64,000 nucleotides of DNA from CAIWMF01 sp964402065 (GCA_964402065.1 CAYOAN010000007.1:30966-94965); one strand, 5' to 3'; positions 17,876 through 27,605 are shown, counted from the stretch's first letter. Notes: generated from the sequence alone by a model not told the origin. A program made the numbers and translations.

Positions 17876-19543
17876 ATGTCACATCTCAAAGATCCCTCAC
17901 GTATTATTCGCGCTGCACATGGCACCCAACTCTCTGCAAAAAGTTGGCTCACAGAAGCACCTCTCCGAATGCTCATGAATAATCTTGATCCCGAAGTTGC
18001 AGAGCGTCCTGAGGAGCTCGTTGTTTATGGAGGCATTGGAAGAGCTGCTCGCAACTGGGAATGCTACGACAAGATCGTTGAAACCTTAAAAAAATTAGAA
18101 GCTGATGAAACTTTATTAATCCAATCAGGAAAGCCAGTGGCTGTTTTCAAAACTCATGCTGATGCTCCGCGTGTTCTTCTTGCTAATTCCAATCTCGTTC
18201 CACATTGGGCAACTTGGGAGCATTTTCATAAACTCGATAAACTTGGCTTGATGATGTATGGCCAGATGACGGCAGGTTCCTGGATTTATATTGGAAGCCA
18301 AGGCATTGTCCAGGGAACCTATGAAACCTTTGTTGAAGCTGGGAAAAAACATTACGGTGGTAACCTGGCTGGAAAATGGATTTTAACTGGAGGACTTGGT
18401 GGCATGGGAGGCGCTCAAACACTCGCTGGAACAATGGCTGGCGCTTGTGTCTTAGCAGTAGAATGCGATCCAACCCGTATTCAAAAAAGGCTCTCCACAA
18501 AATATGTTGATTACTCAGCTACTAATCTCGACGAAGCTTTGCAACTCATTGAACAAGCTTGTCGCGACAAAAAAGCAATCTCAGTTGCGCTTCTCGGCAA
18601 TGCTGCTGAGGTTCTTCCTGAACTGGTAAAACGTGGAGTAAAACCTGACATGGTCACCGATCAAACTAGTGCACACGACCCGCTTCATGGCTATTTGCCA
18701 ATTGGTTGGACAATGGAAGAAGCCCGCGAACGCCGTATTTCAGAACCTTCCGCGGTAATTCATGCAGCCAAACATTCCATGGCTGTTCACGTCAAAGCGA
18801 TGCTTGCTTTCCACGAACAAGGAATTCCAACATTTGATTATGGCAACAATATTCGCCAAGAGGCCTTCCATGAAGGAGTAAAAAATGCATTTGATTTTCC
18901 AGGCTTTGTTCCAGCTTATATCCGACCCCTATTCTGCGAAGGTGTAGGCCCATTCCGCTGGGTTGCTCTCTCCGGAGATCCCGAAGATATTTATAAAACC
19001 GATGCTAAAGTCAAAGAGTTAATTCCCAATGATCCTCACCTGCATCACTGGCTTGATATGGCGCGTGAGCGCATTCAGTTTCAGGGATTACCAGCCCGTA
19101 TCTGCTGGGTTGGCTTGAAAGACAGGGCACGCCTCGGTGTTGCTTTTAACAAAATGGTTGCAAGCGGAGAACTCAAAGCCCCCATTGTCATCGGGCGTGA
19201 TCATTTAGATTCCGGCTCTGTTGCAAGTCCTAATCGCGAAACAGAAGCGATGAAAGATGGTAGCGATGCGATCTCCGACTGGCCACTTCTCAATGCTCTT
19301 CTCAACTGTGCCAGCGGAGCAACATGGGTCAGCCTCCACCATGGCGGTGGTGTTGGCATGGGCTTCTCACAACATTCAGGTGTTGTCATTGTTGCTGATG
19401 GGACTGACGCTGCAGAAAAGCGATTGTCTCGCGTCCTATGGAATGATCCAGGAACTGGCGTTATGCGTCATGCCGATGCAGGTTACCCAGAAGCGATTGA
19501 GTGTGCGAAAGAAAATGCTCTTAATCTTCCAATGATAAAATAG
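17876..19543 (+). CDS. hutU: Urocanate hydratase
   Basis: A 555-residue urocanase, the second enzyme of histidine degradation: it converts urocanate to imidazolonepropionate with NAD+ as an electrophilic cofactor. Typical stretches are VYGGIGRAARNWE, VFKTHADAPRVLLANSNLVP, MMYGQMTAGSWIYIGSQGI, the NAD-binding GGLGGMGGAQTLAG, VTDQTSAHDPLHGYLP, and HHGGGVGMGFSQHSG near the end. ATG 17876 is chosen over an in-frame TTG two codons earlier. It heads hutU-hutH-hutG-hutI, all on one strand. Confidence 0.97.
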   Translation: MSHLKDPSRIIRAAHGTQLSAKSWLTEAPLRMLMNNLDPEVAERPEELVVYGGIGRAARNWECYDKIVETLKKLEADETLLIQSGKPVAVFKTHADAPRVLLANSNLVPHWATWEHFHKLDKLGLMMYGQMTAGSWIYIGSQGIVQGTYETFVEAGKKHYGGNLAGKWILTGGLGGMGGAQTLAGTMAGACVLAVECDPTRIQKRLSTKYVDYSATNLDEALQLIEQACRDKKAISVALLGNAAEVLPELVKRGVKPDMVTDQTSAHDPLHGYLPIGWTMEEARERRISEPSAVIHAAKHSMAVHVKAMLAFHEQGIPTFDYGNNIRQEAFHEGVKNAFDFPGFVPAYIRPLFCEGVGPFRWVALSGDPEDIYKTDAKVKELIPNDPHLHHWLDMARERIQFQGLPARICWVGLKDRARLGVAFNKMVASGELKAPIVIGRDHLDSGSVASPNRETEAMKDGSDAISDWPLLNALLNCASGATWVSLHHGGGVGMGFSQHSGVVIVADGTDAAEKRLSRVLWNDPGTGVMRHADAGYPEAIECAKENALNLPMIK

Positions 19544-19704
19544 TCTAAAAAAATAGTGCCCATAAAGCAGACACCAGTCTCTTCATAGTGAAGGAAAGCT
19601 ACTTTAGCAGAAGAAAAACTCTACTAACCCACACCACCAGCATTCTTACGAATGTTTGAATGACGTTTAGTTGTATTATTAATCAGCATTACATATTAAA
19701 TCTT

Positions 19705-21246
19705 ATGCAAAAAAAAATCTCCATTACCCCTGCTGGACTTTCTCTTACTGAGCTCCGTACTATTTACGAAACTCACCCTGCCTTAGAAGTCGCTCCGTCA
19801 CTTAAAGCTGCGATTGAAAAATCAGCAATGGTTGTCACTCAAGCGATGCAAGAAGGCCGCGTGGTCTACGGCATTAACACAGGATTTGGTGCTCTTGCTA
19901 CAACGCTTATTGAACCGGACAAGCTCGCAGAACTACAGCTCAACATCATCCGTTCTCACAAAGCAGGTGTTGGAAAATATCTTGATGAAAACATCTCTCG
20001 CCTCATTCTTGCTATTAAGATTGTAGGACTATCGATGGGATACTCTGGAGTTCGTTGGATCTTAGTTGAAAAATTACTCGCACTTTACAATGCCGGCTAC
20101 TTTCCATGCATGCACTCTAAAGGTTCCGTAGGAGCTTCTGGTGATTTGGCTCCACTTGCCGACTTAGCTGGCGTCCTTATTGGTGAAGGTGATGCTTGGC
20201 ATGAAGGAAAATTGATCCCAGCCAAAGAAGTTTTAAAACAACTTGGCTGGAAGCCCTATGAACTTGGCCCTAAAGAGGGGCTCTCGCTTATCAACGGAAC
20301 TCAAGTCTCAACAGGATTAGCTCTTGCAGCATTGTTCAAGGCGGAACGCCTTTTTGGTGCTGCTCTTGCTTCCGGCATGCTCAGCTTGGAAGCAGCTAAA
20401 GGTTCTCATTCCCCTTTTCATCCAGAAATCCAACGCTTGCGCCGTCAAAAAGGTCAACAGCTAGTTGCAAACTGGTATCGTGAGCTTTTAGAAAAAAGCC
20501 CCCTTCACGCTAGTCGCTCATCAACAGCTAAAGTACAAGATCCCTATTGCCTCCGCTGCCAGCCTGTTGTTATGGGCGCTTGCCTTGATCAACTACAACA
20601 TGCTGCAGAAATTTTATGCCTCGAAGCAAGCGGTGTGACCGATAATCCTTTTGTTATCGCTGAAACAGGCGATGTCATCAGCGGTGGCAACTTCCATGCA
20701 GAGCCTGTCGCTTTTGCAGCTGACAACATTGCACTAGCAATCGCTGAAATAGCTTCCATGGCTGAACGCCGGATAGCACTGCTAATGGACATTCATTTTA
20801 GCGGACTCCCTGCTTTCCTTGTTGAAAAAAGCGGGCTCCATTCTGGACTCATGATCGCTCATGTAACCGCAGCAGCAATGGTCAGCGAAAATAAATCACT
20901 CGCTCATCCGAGCAGCGTCGATTCTATTCCGACTTCTGCCAACCAAGAGGATCACGTCAGCATGGCCACCTATGGCGCACGCCGCCTTCACGACATGCTT
21001 GAAAATGCAGGATATGTCATCGGCATTGAACTCCTCTCTTCCATCCGCGGCCTCGCCTTCCATCACCCTTGCAAAACAAGCCCGGCACTAGAACAAATCG
21101 CAGAACCCCTTCGAAACCTCATTCAGCTTGATAGTTCTGATCACGTCTTATCACCCGAGATCGAAGCGTTGCAGCAAGCAGCATTGCAAGGAAAAGTAGC
21201 AACGATCATTTTAGAAACGGAATCCATTCCATGTTTTAAAATTTAA
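19705..21246 (+). CDS. hutH: Histidine ammonia-lyase
   Basis: A 513-residue histidase, the first enzyme of histidine degradation (histidine to urocanate plus ammonia). The MIO cofactor forms from the Ala-Ser-Gly of KGSVGASGDLAPLADLAG. Other conserved parts: VVYGINTGFGALA with the catalytic Tyr, LNIIRSHKAGVG, LINGTQVSTGLAL, QDPYCLRCQPVVMGA, VTDNPFVI and GNFHAEPVAFAAD. ATG 19705 (MQKKISITPAGLSL) fits the family start; an in-frame ATG at 19660 would add 15 unusual residues. It lies 161 bp after hutU. Confidence 0.97.
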   Translation: MQKKISITPAGLSLTELRTIYETHPALEVAPSLKAAIEKSAMVVTQAMQEGRVVYGINTGFGALATTLIEPDKLAELQLNIIRSHKAGVGKYLDENISRLILAIKIVGLSMGYSGVRWILVEKLLALYNAGYFPCMHSKGSVGASGDLAPLADLAGVLIGEGDAWHEGKLIPAKEVLKQLGWKPYELGPKEGLSLINGTQVSTGLALAALFKAERLFGAALASGMLSLEAAKGSHSPFHPEIQRLRRQKGQQLVANWYRELLEKSPLHASRSSTAKVQDPYCLRCQPVVMGACLDQLQHAAEILCLEASGVTDNPFVIAETGDVISGGNFHAEPVAFAADNIALAIAEIASMAERRIALLMDIHFSGLPAFLVEKSGLHSGLMIAHVTAAAMVSENKSLAHPSSVDSIPTSANQEDHVSMATYGARRLHDMLENAGYVIGIELLSSIRGLAFHHPCKTSPALEQIAEPLRNLIQLDSSDHVLSPEIEALQQAALQGKVATIILETESIPCFKI

Positions 21247-21252
21247 GAACCA

Positions 21253-21328
21253 CTCAACCGCAAAGACCTCAAGAAAGAAAAATAACTTTTCTTCAACGTT
21301 TTTTTGCGCTCTTTGTGTTCTTTGTGAG
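21253..21328. repeat. Palindromic CAAAGAACACAAAG-type repeat
   Basis: The left arm (CTCAACCGCAAAGACCTCAA, from 21253) and the right arm (CGCTCTTTGTGTTCTTTGTG, from 21307) are imperfect reverse complements. A one-sided relative lies at 7396-7427. It separates hutH from hutG and could form a long hairpin in the hut transcript. Confidence 0.55.
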
Positions 21329-21342
21329 CATCTTCTATCCCT

Positions 21343-22317
21343 GTGAATTTCAAAAATTACCAACCGCTAACTTCCTCTTCATGGAACGGACGTGATGACG
21401 AGCCTCACGCTCGTTTGTTTCAGCATATTCAGTTGCTAAGCTTGTGCGAACTCCCCACCTCATTTTCTGAAAAAAGTTTAGTGCTTCTCGGCTTTGCTTG
21501 TGAAGAAGGAGTCAAACGCAATCTTGGGCGATTAGGTGCAAAACAAGGTCCAGAGCACCTTCGAAAGGCATTGGCCAATCTTCCACTCTCCCTCAACCAG
21601 CCATGTCACATTTGGGACGCAGGAACAATTTTTTGCGACAATGATGACTTAGAAAAAGCACAACTTCATTTAGGAAAAGCTGTCGCTGCTTTACGGGAAA
21701 GAGGTGCCTTTGTCATTGTATTGGGAGGTGGCCACGAAGTTGCTTGGGGAAATTTTCAAGGAATTGCAGCAAGCTTACCCAAGAAAAAAAATAGCATCAG
21801 CATTTTAAATTTTGATGCTCATTTTGACCTTCGCCCTCTCCTGCCGGACGACAAAGGCTCTTCTGGCACCTCCTTCTTGCAAATTCAGGGACATTGCAAA
21901 AAAGAAAACATCGCCTCCTCCTACGCTTGCTTTGGGCTTCAGCCTTTTGGAAATACCAAATCACTTTTTGAAACAGCTCAATCAATCAACGCCACACATT
22001 GCTTAGCAGAAACAATGATCCACCATCCTGAACTTGCTCATGAAGCCCTCGGAACATGGCTTGCTTCGGCTCAGCAAATTCACCTCACTCTCTGCCTCGA
22101 TGTTTTTTCCGCCGCGCACGCTCCTGGCGTGAGCGCTCCTCAAGCACTTGGTATGAGCCCTCACGAGCTCCTTCCTTTTTTTCGACAAGCTCTTGAAAGC
22201 GGTAAAGTGATCGGCTTTGACATCGCTGAGCTGAATCCGACTTACGATCGCGACGAGCAGACGGCAAAGCTCGCTGCACATTTTGTTAGAGAAGTCATTA
22301 AAACCTATGTGGCATAA
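21343..22317 (+). CDS. hutG: Formimidoylglutamase
   Basis: A 324-residue arginase/agmatinase-family Mn enzyme. It hydrolyses N-formimidoyl-glutamate to glutamate plus formamide, the last Hut step. Metal-binding motifs: GGGHEVAWGN, ILNFDAHFDLRP, and CLDVFSAAHAPGVSAPQALG, the last in the form typical of HutG, followed by the late GFDIAELNPTYD. The start is GTG 21343 (MNFKNYQPLTS), chosen because the family begins shortly before the WxGR segment seen as SWNGRDDEPHARL. The stop overlaps the hutI start by 11 bp. Confidence 0.93.
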   Translation: MNFKNYQPLTSSSWNGRDDEPHARLFQHIQLLSLCELPTSFSEKSLVLLGFACEEGVKRNLGRLGAKQGPEHLRKALANLPLSLNQPCHIWDAGTIFCDNDDLEKAQLHLGKAVAALRERGAFVIVLGGGHEVAWGNFQGIAASLPKKKNSISILNFDAHFDLRPLLPDDKGSSGTSFLQIQGHCKKENIASSYACFGLQPFGNTKSLFETAQSINATHCLAETMIHHPELAHEALGTWLASAQQIHLTLCLDVFSAAHAPGVSAPQALGMSPHELLPFFRQALESGKVIGFDIAELNPTYDRDEQTAKLAAHFVREVIKTYVA

Positions 22318-23545
22318 ACTTTTCATCAACCTCCACGCGGCCACCATGGCTGATTCAAGCGTTCCCTATGGTGCCATCTACAATGCTGCGATTGCAGTAA
22401 AAAATGGAAAAATTACCTGGATTGGAAAACAAAGCGAATTACCAGCTCCACCAGAAAAATGTGCACAAGAAATCATCGATGCAAAAGGAAATTGGGTCAC
22501 ACCTGGTTTTATCGACTGCCACACACATTTAGTCTTTGGAGGGCAACGTGCTGATGAATTTTCACGCAAGTTACAAGGAGAGTCATATGAATCAATCTTA
22601 GCTTCCGGCGGCGGTATTTTATCAAGCGTGAGAGCCACTCGTGAAGCCTCCTTTGAAGAGCTTCTTGAGAACGCCCTTGAGCGTGCAACCTATGCAATGA
22701 GCCAAGGGGTTACGGCGCTTGAAATCAAATCGGGCTATGGGCTTGATGAAGCAAGCGAGCTAAAAATTTTACGCGTCATCCAACGCCTTCGCGAGCTTCT
22801 TCCCATCACAATTAAGGCTACCTGTCTTGCAGCTCACGTCGTCCCACCAGAATATCGCGAACACCGCGCTGACTATGTCACTTGGATTTGTAAACAACTG
22901 TTGCCACAACTCAAAAAAGAAAACCTCGCCAGCGCCGTAGATGTCTTCTGCGAAAAAATTGCCTTCACACTCGCAGAGACAGAGGAAATTTTTCAAGCAG
23001 CTCAAGCACTCGGCTTTGCTCTTAAAATCCATGCCGAACAACTCTCTGCCATGCATGGAAGCCTGCTCGCAGCACGTTACCAGGCCCTCTCTGCCGATCA
23101 TTTGGAATATTTAATGGAGTCCGATATCATTGCAATGAAGGCTTCAGGAACCGTAGCAACCTTGCTTCCAGGAGCTTTCTATTTTTTAAGAGAAAAACAG
23201 ATTCCACCACTCGAGTTACTGCGACAGCATCAAGTTCCGATCGCCTTAGCCACTGATTTTAATCCTGGCACCTCTCCGATTAACTCTCTTTCGACAATTA
23301 TGAATCTTGCTTGCATCTTGTGGCATCTCACACCGGAAGAAGCACTCCGAGGTGTCACCCTTCACGCAGCTCAAGCACTCGGCCTACAAGCCACTCACGG
23401 ATCTCTCGAAGTTGGAAAAAATGCCGACCTGGCTTTTTGGGACATCGAAACACCAGCTGAACTAGCTTACTACCTACATGGCCGTATTTGTAGTAATTTA
23501 GTTGTTCATGGAAAGTCGACTCCACTTTCTGATAAGAAATTTTAA
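22307..23545 (+). CDS. hutI: Imidazolonepropionase
   Basis: A 412-residue amidohydrolase that opens the imidazolone ring, the third Hut step. Metal ligands: GFIDCHTHLVFGGQRADEF, KIHAEQLSAMHG and SADHLEYL, with LATDFNPGTSP carrying the late Asp; IKSGYGLDEASELKIL is the HutI-specific loop. ATG 22307 (MWHKLFINLHAATM) overlaps the hutG stop by 11 bp, so the two are translationally coupled; an earlier in-frame start at 22283 lies deeper in hutG and is less likely. It ends the hut series. Confidence 0.96.
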   Translation: MWHKLFINLHAATMADSSVPYGAIYNAAIAVKNGKITWIGKQSELPAPPEKCAQEIIDAKGNWVTPGFIDCHTHLVFGGQRADEFSRKLQGESYESILASGGGILSSVRATREASFEELLENALERATYAMSQGVTALEIKSGYGLDEASELKILRVIQRLRELLPITIKATCLAAHVVPPEYREHRADYVTWICKQLLPQLKKENLASAVDVFCEKIAFTLAETEEIFQAAQALGFALKIHAEQLSAMHGSLLAARYQALSADHLEYLMESDIIAMKASGTVATLLPGAFYFLREKQIPPLELLRQHQVPIALATDFNPGTSPINSLSTIMNLACILWHLTPEEALRGVTLHAAQALGLQATHGSLEVGKNADLAFWDIETPAELAYYLHGRICSNLVVHGKSTPLSDKKF

Positions 23546-23576
23546 ACAAAAAGTCACTAGAGCTTGTCTAATAGAT

Positions 23577-24149
23577 ATGAAATTTTTTCCCTTTTCTTTT
23601 CTGATCATTGCAATGTTCCTAACAAGTTATTCGTTTTCACAAAGCAACCTTGTCACTCCAAACAACTCGAATAACCTCTCTGCTACAGATCTTTCTTTTG
23701 ATACAATACCTCTCCAAAATCATGAACTCACTCTCCCAACGATGAATTATTTCGTGAGTGATTATACAAACTATATAATTCCAATGAAGGTAGGAGAGGA
23801 ACTAGAAATCAGTGTGAACAATCCTAATCAAACTTACCATTCTGGAGATTTAAAAAAGTATGAAGGTCCTATTAAAATTGATAATTATGGCTTTTATGAC
23901 TTAAGTCATACTCTCCAAACTGCTATCTACCCTGATTCTTGGAATCCCTGGAATCATACTGTTTGTATTGAAGAAGAATATAATCTGAATCAAGAAACAG
24001 GCGATCCTCTCCTCTACCACTTTAAAGCAATTCGCCCAGGAAAGTCTTATATCTATTTTGGAACGCTCAAGACATGTCACTATAAGTACGTCACGAGTTA
24101 CAGTCTTAATTGGATGGAGCCGATGGTAACTGTTGAGGTTTCTGAATAA
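23577..24149 (+). CDS. Secreted protein, unknown function
   Basis: A 190-residue protein starting at ATG 23577, where a signal peptide begins (FFPFSFLIIAMFLTSYSFS). The mature part includes VGEELEISVNNPNQTYHSGD, HFKAIRPGKSYIYFGTL and the ending PMVTVEVSE. This spacing (G-x-E-L-x-I...NP...RPG...V-x-V) faintly resembles chagasin/I42 cysteine-protease inhibitors (NPTTG loop and C-terminal beta strand), but the GxGG loop is absent. It looks related to the proteins at 11402-12756. It is convergent with sdhB, 4 bp apart. Confidence 0.55.
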   Translation: MKFFPFSFLIIAMFLTSYSFSQSNLVTPNNSNNLSATDLSFDTIPLQNHELTLPTMNYFVSDYTNYIIPMKVGEELEISVNNPNQTYHSGDLKKYEGPIKIDNYGFYDLSHTLQTAIYPDSWNPWNHTVCIEEEYNLNQETGDPLLYHFKAIRPGKSYIYFGTLKTCHYKYVTSYSLNWMEPMVTVEVSE

Positions 24150-24153
24150 AAAT

Positions 24154-24903
24154 CTATCCAACAACCTCACTCAACTCTGCAATCATATACTCTCGATTGA
24201 GTGTTGCGATGACAGAAGCAGAGATACCAGCGGGACAGACTGCTTCGCAAGCGTAGTAGTTAGAGCAATTGCCAAATCCTTCTGCATCCATAGCTCTTAC
24301 CATATTGAGCGCACGCTCCTTCCTCTCTGGTTGGCCTTGAGGCAAACTTGCCAAATGAGTCACCTTAGCTCCAACAAAAAGCATCGCTGAACTATTTGGA
24401 CAAGCTGCAGCACAAGCTCCACAACCAATACAGGCAGCAGCATCCATCGCATGATCGGCATCACGTTTTGGAATTAAAGTTGTACTTGCATCAGGAGCTC
24501 CTCCCGTATGCTCCGTGATAAAACCACCTGCTTGAATGATTCGATCATAAGCTTTGCGGTTAGTCACAAGATCTTTGACAATAGGAAACGAGCTAGCACG
24601 GTAAGGTTCAACTGTAATCGTTTCTCCCTCTTGAAAACTACGCATGTAAACCTGGCATGCAGCACCACGGCCTGGACCTTGAGGAGCACCATTAATCACC
24701 ATACTGCAAGTACCACATATTCCTTCACGACAATCAGACTCGAAAGCAACGGGTTCTTTTTGTTGCTCAGTTAAGCGTGTATTAACAATATCGAGCATTT
24801 CTAAAAAAGAAGCATCAGCAGGAATGTCATGCGCTGTAACCTCTTCAAAACGGCCTGCTGCCTTGTTATTGTCTTGTTTCCAAATACGGAGATGAAAATT
24901 CAT
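24154..24903 (-). CDS. sdhB: Succinate dehydrogenase iron-sulfur subunit
   Basis: A 249-residue SdhB/FrdB. The [2Fe-2S] ligands are in SDCREGICGTCSM with the distal Cys in GRGAACQVY; the [4Fe-4S] motif is AACIGCGACAAACPNSS; the third cluster Cys are in CSNYYACEAVCPAG. It passes electrons from SdhA flavin to quinone through SdhC in the inner membrane. The order sdhC-sdhA-sdhB and the single cytochrome subunit are the type found in Bacteroidota, Chlamydiota and Verrucomicrobiota. It starts 8 bp after the sdhA stop. Confidence 0.96.
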   Translation of the reverse strand: MNFHLRIWKQDNNKAAGRFEEVTAHDIPADASFLEMLDIVNTRLTEQQKEPVAFESDCREGICGTCSMVINGAPQGPGRGAACQVYMRSFQEGETITVEPYRASSFPIVKDLVTNRKAYDRIIQAGGFITEHTGGAPDASTTLIPKRDADHAMDAAACIGCGACAAACPNSSAMLFVGAKVTHLASLPQGQPERKERALNMVRAMDAEGFGNCSNYYACEAVCPAGISASVIATLNREYMIAELSEVVG

Positions 24904-24911
24904 AATCTGAC

Positions 24912-26831
24912 TTAATTTTTGTAATTCCTAGTCGCAGGATGAACAAACTCATAATTCAAAGCTTCCTTAATTAAGGTTGGTTCTTTCCCCTCACCTTGAT
25001 ATTGCCAAGCATGAACACAATTAAAGAGTTCATCGTTACGCAGCGCTTCTCCGTCTGGCAATTGATACTCAACACGGAAATGTCCACCACATGATTCTTC
25101 ACGAGTGAGAGCATCCCGACAAAGAAGTTCAGCTAATTCAAAAAAATCAGCAACACGACCAGCCGTTTCTAGTGCTTGATTGAAAGCGTCTCCAGATCCA
25201 GGAATACAAACCTCCTTCCAAAAACGTTCCCGCATTTTTGGAATTTCAGTCAAAGCCTCTTGCAGACTCTCACGACTTCGAGCCATACCACATTTTTCCC
25301 AAAGTAGAGCCCCTAATTCACGATGAAAGCGCTCTGAAGAGACAGTCCCACGAACTTCTAACAAACGATTAAGACGAGCACGAACGGCCGTTTCAGCTTC
25401 TTCAAATTCAGGCGCATCTGTTGTTACTTTGTTTCCAAACTGCGTTGAGAGATATTCTCCGAGGGTATAAGGAACAATGAAGTACCCATCGGCAAGGCCT
25501 TGCATCAGGGCACTTGCCCCTAAGCGATTGGCTCCATGGTCCGAAAAATTGGCCTCTCCCAGAACATAAAGCCCAGGAAGATTGCTCATCAAATGGTAAT
25601 CAACCCACAAGCCACCCATCGTATAATGCAACGCTGGAAAAATGCGCATTGGCCGTTCGTAGGCATTTTCACCAGTGATGTTTTCATACATCTCAAAAAG
25701 ATTTCCATATCGCTCTTCAACTACTTTTTTTCCAAGACGCTCAATTGCATCTTTGAAATCAAGATAGACGCCAAGGCCACCAGGGCCGACACCACGTCCT
25801 TCATCACAAACTTCTTTTGCACTTCGTGAAGAAATATCACGTGGAGCGAGGTTCCCATAGGCAGGATACTTACGCTCTAAATAATAATCGCGCTCATCCT
25901 CAGGAATGTCTTGAGGAGCACGTTGATCTCCTTTTTTCTTTGGAACCCAAACACGACCATCGTTCCGAAGTGATTCAGACATCAGCGTCAACTTTGATTG
26001 ATAATCACCGGCAACAGGAATGCACGTTGGGTGAATCTGCGTGTAGCATGGATTCGCAAAAAGTGCTCCACGTTTATGGGCTCGCCAAATTGCCGTAGCA
26101 TTACAGCCGCGTGCATTTGTTGAAAGGTAATAGACATTGCTGTAACCACCTGTTGCCAACATGACAGTATCGGCCGCATGACGTGTTATTTCACCGGTAA
26201 GAAGATTGCGTACAATGATTCCTTTTGCATGTCCATTGACAACGACAAGATCAAGCATCTCACTGTGAGTATGCATTGTTACGCGGCCACTTTTAATTTG
26301 ATGACTCAGTGAAGCATAGGCGCCAAGAAGAAGTTGCTGCCCTGTCTGACCACGAGCGTAGAAGGTACGAGAGACTTGAGCTCCACCAAAAGAGCGATTC
26401 GCAAGCTGACCACCATACTCGCGTGCAAAAGGAACTCCTTGTGCTACGCACTGGTCAATAATATTACGAGAGACCTCAGCAAGCCGATGAACATTGGCTT
26501 CACGAGCACGGAAATCCCCACCCTTGAGCGTGTCATAAAAAAGACGCCAGACACTATCACCATCGTTTTGATAATTTTTTGCGGCATTGATACCGCCTTG
26601 TGCAGCAATACTGTGAGCACGACGTGGAGAATCTTGAAAACAGAAACAATCTACGTTATACCCTTGCTCTGCCAGTGTCGCCGCTGCTGAAGCTCCTGCT
26701 AATCCTGATCCAACAACGATCACACGAAATTTTCTTTTATTTGCAGGATTCACTAACTTGGCATGCTCTTTAAAATGCTGCCATTTTTTTTCGAGAGGAC
26801 CTGCTGGAATTTTTGGATCTAATGCTATCAT
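24912..26831 (-). CDS. sdhA: Succinate dehydrogenase flavoprotein subunit
   Basis: A 639-residue flavoprotein. FAD-binding: VVGSGLAGASAAATLAEQGY near residue 40 and the SIAAQGGINAAKNY segment with the flavin-linking region. Substrate-binding: QIHPTCIPVAGDYQSKLTLM and HYTMGGLWVDYH, and GANRLGASALMQGLADGYF close to the end of the FAD domain. It oxidises succinate to fumarate on the cytoplasmic face. Its start overlaps the sdhC stop in an ATGA, indicating an operon. Confidence 0.97.
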   Translation of the reverse strand: MIALDPKIPAGPLEKKWQHFKEHAKLVNPANKRKFRVIVVGSGLAGASAAATLAEQGYNVDCFCFQDSPRRAHSIAAQGGINAAKNYQNDGDSVWRLFYDTLKGGDFRAREANVHRLAEVSRNIIDQCVAQGVPFAREYGGQLANRSFGGAQVSRTFYARGQTGQQLLLGAYASLSHQIKSGRVTMHTHSEMLDLVVVNGHAKGIIVRNLLTGEITRHAADTVMLATGGYSNVYYLSTNARGCNATAIWRAHKRGALFANPCYTQIHPTCIPVAGDYQSKLTLMSESLRNDGRVWVPKKKGDQRAPQDIPEDERDYYLERKYPAYGNLAPRDISSRSAKEVCDEGRGVGPGGLGVYLDFKDAIERLGKKVVEERYGNLFEMYENITGENAYERPMRIFPALHYTMGGLWVDYHLMSNLPGLYVLGEANFSDHGANRLGASALMQGLADGYFIVPYTLGEYLSTQFGNKVTTDAPEFEEAETAVRARLNRLLEVRGTVSSERFHRELGALLWEKCGMARSRESLQEALTEIPKMRERFWKEVCIPGSGDAFNQALETAGRVADFFELAELLCRDALTREESCGGHFRVEYQLPDGEALRNDELFNCVHAWQYQGEGKEPTLIKEALNYEFVHPATRNYKN

Positions 26832-27517
26832 GTCAAAAATTTAAAAAAGATTGCTACTGGAATTGAGGCGTAGCCTAAGAAAAAAGCCCATGCGATAATT
26901 TTTCCTGCACATTCAAAACGAGGGCGCAGCTTTTTGCTGGTAAGACCGAGTGTTTGAAAAAGACTTGCAATCCCATGGCTCAAGTGAAGCGCCAAGAAAC
27001 CAACACTTAGAAAATAAAACCCTGAAACCCAAGGAGTCTGAAAACCACTCACAAGCATTCGATAAACATCATGGCGACCAGCGGTATCGATCCATTCTTT
27101 GGATTCAGGATTCACCCATTCCCATGTAAATTGAGCAAGGTGAAAAAGGACAAATCCAAAAACAACCAAACCGGAAAGTCTCATTGTACGGGCATAAATC
27201 GTTGTTTCAAGCGATTGTGAAATCGCATATTTTTGAGGTTGAGTCTTTTTATTTTCGCGCCAGAGAAGCATTGTAAAATAGACATGCAAGCCAGCTGCAA
27301 CAATCAATCCCAACCGTGCTATCCATAACAATTTTCCCAAGTGATGAAGATTGGCAGCATAACCATTTACCGCGTCGGGCCCTAAAAAAATCGAGAGATT
27401 TCCAAGGAGGTGAATAGTAATAAACCCAATGAGCGCAAGGCCTGTAATAGCAACAATCCATTTGCGCCCAATCGAAGATGTCAAAAAAGAAGATCGTGAA
27501 CTCATGAAAAACAGCAT
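26828..27517 (-). CDS. sdhC: Succinate dehydrogenase cytochrome b subunit
   Basis: A 229-residue, five-helix membrane subunit of the cytochrome b558 family. Haem-ligand candidates are His in GFITIHLLGNLSIF, ANLHHLGKLLW, AAGLHVYFTMLLW, FVLFHLAQFTWEW and LALHLSHGIASLFQ. It binds quinone and two haems and anchors SdhAB. Two starts are possible, ATG 27517 and ATG 27505; the second fits the position of the candidate promoter better. It opens the sdhCAB operon. Confidence 0.93.
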   Translation of the reverse strand: MLFFMSSRSSFLTSSIGRKWIVAITGLALIGFITIHLLGNLSIFLGPDAVNGYAANLHHLGKLLWIARLGLIVAAGLHVYFTMLLWRENKKTQPQKYAISQSLETTIYARTMRLSGLVVFGFVLFHLAQFTWEWVNPESKEWIDTAGRHDVYRMLVSGFQTPWVSGFYFLSVGFLALHLSHGIASLFQTLGLTSKKLRPRFECAGKIIAWAFFLGYASIPVAIFFKFLT

Positions 27518-27520
27518 TTC

Positions 27521-27549
27521 GTTATAACAGCATCATCTAGCAAAAACAA
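27521..27549 (-). promoter_or_regulatory. Candidate sdhCAB promoter
   Basis: Read on the minus strand: TTGTTT (27544-27549), 17 bp, TATAAC (27521-27526). The predicted start point lies near 27513, inside the longer form of sdhC, so it would produce an mRNA for the shorter form (ATG 27505) with a very short leader. Confidence 0.35.
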
Positions 27550-27605
27550 GTAAGAAGAGATTAAGTCTTTGATTCACTCACTGGAGTTAGACTCTCTTTT
27601 TATTC

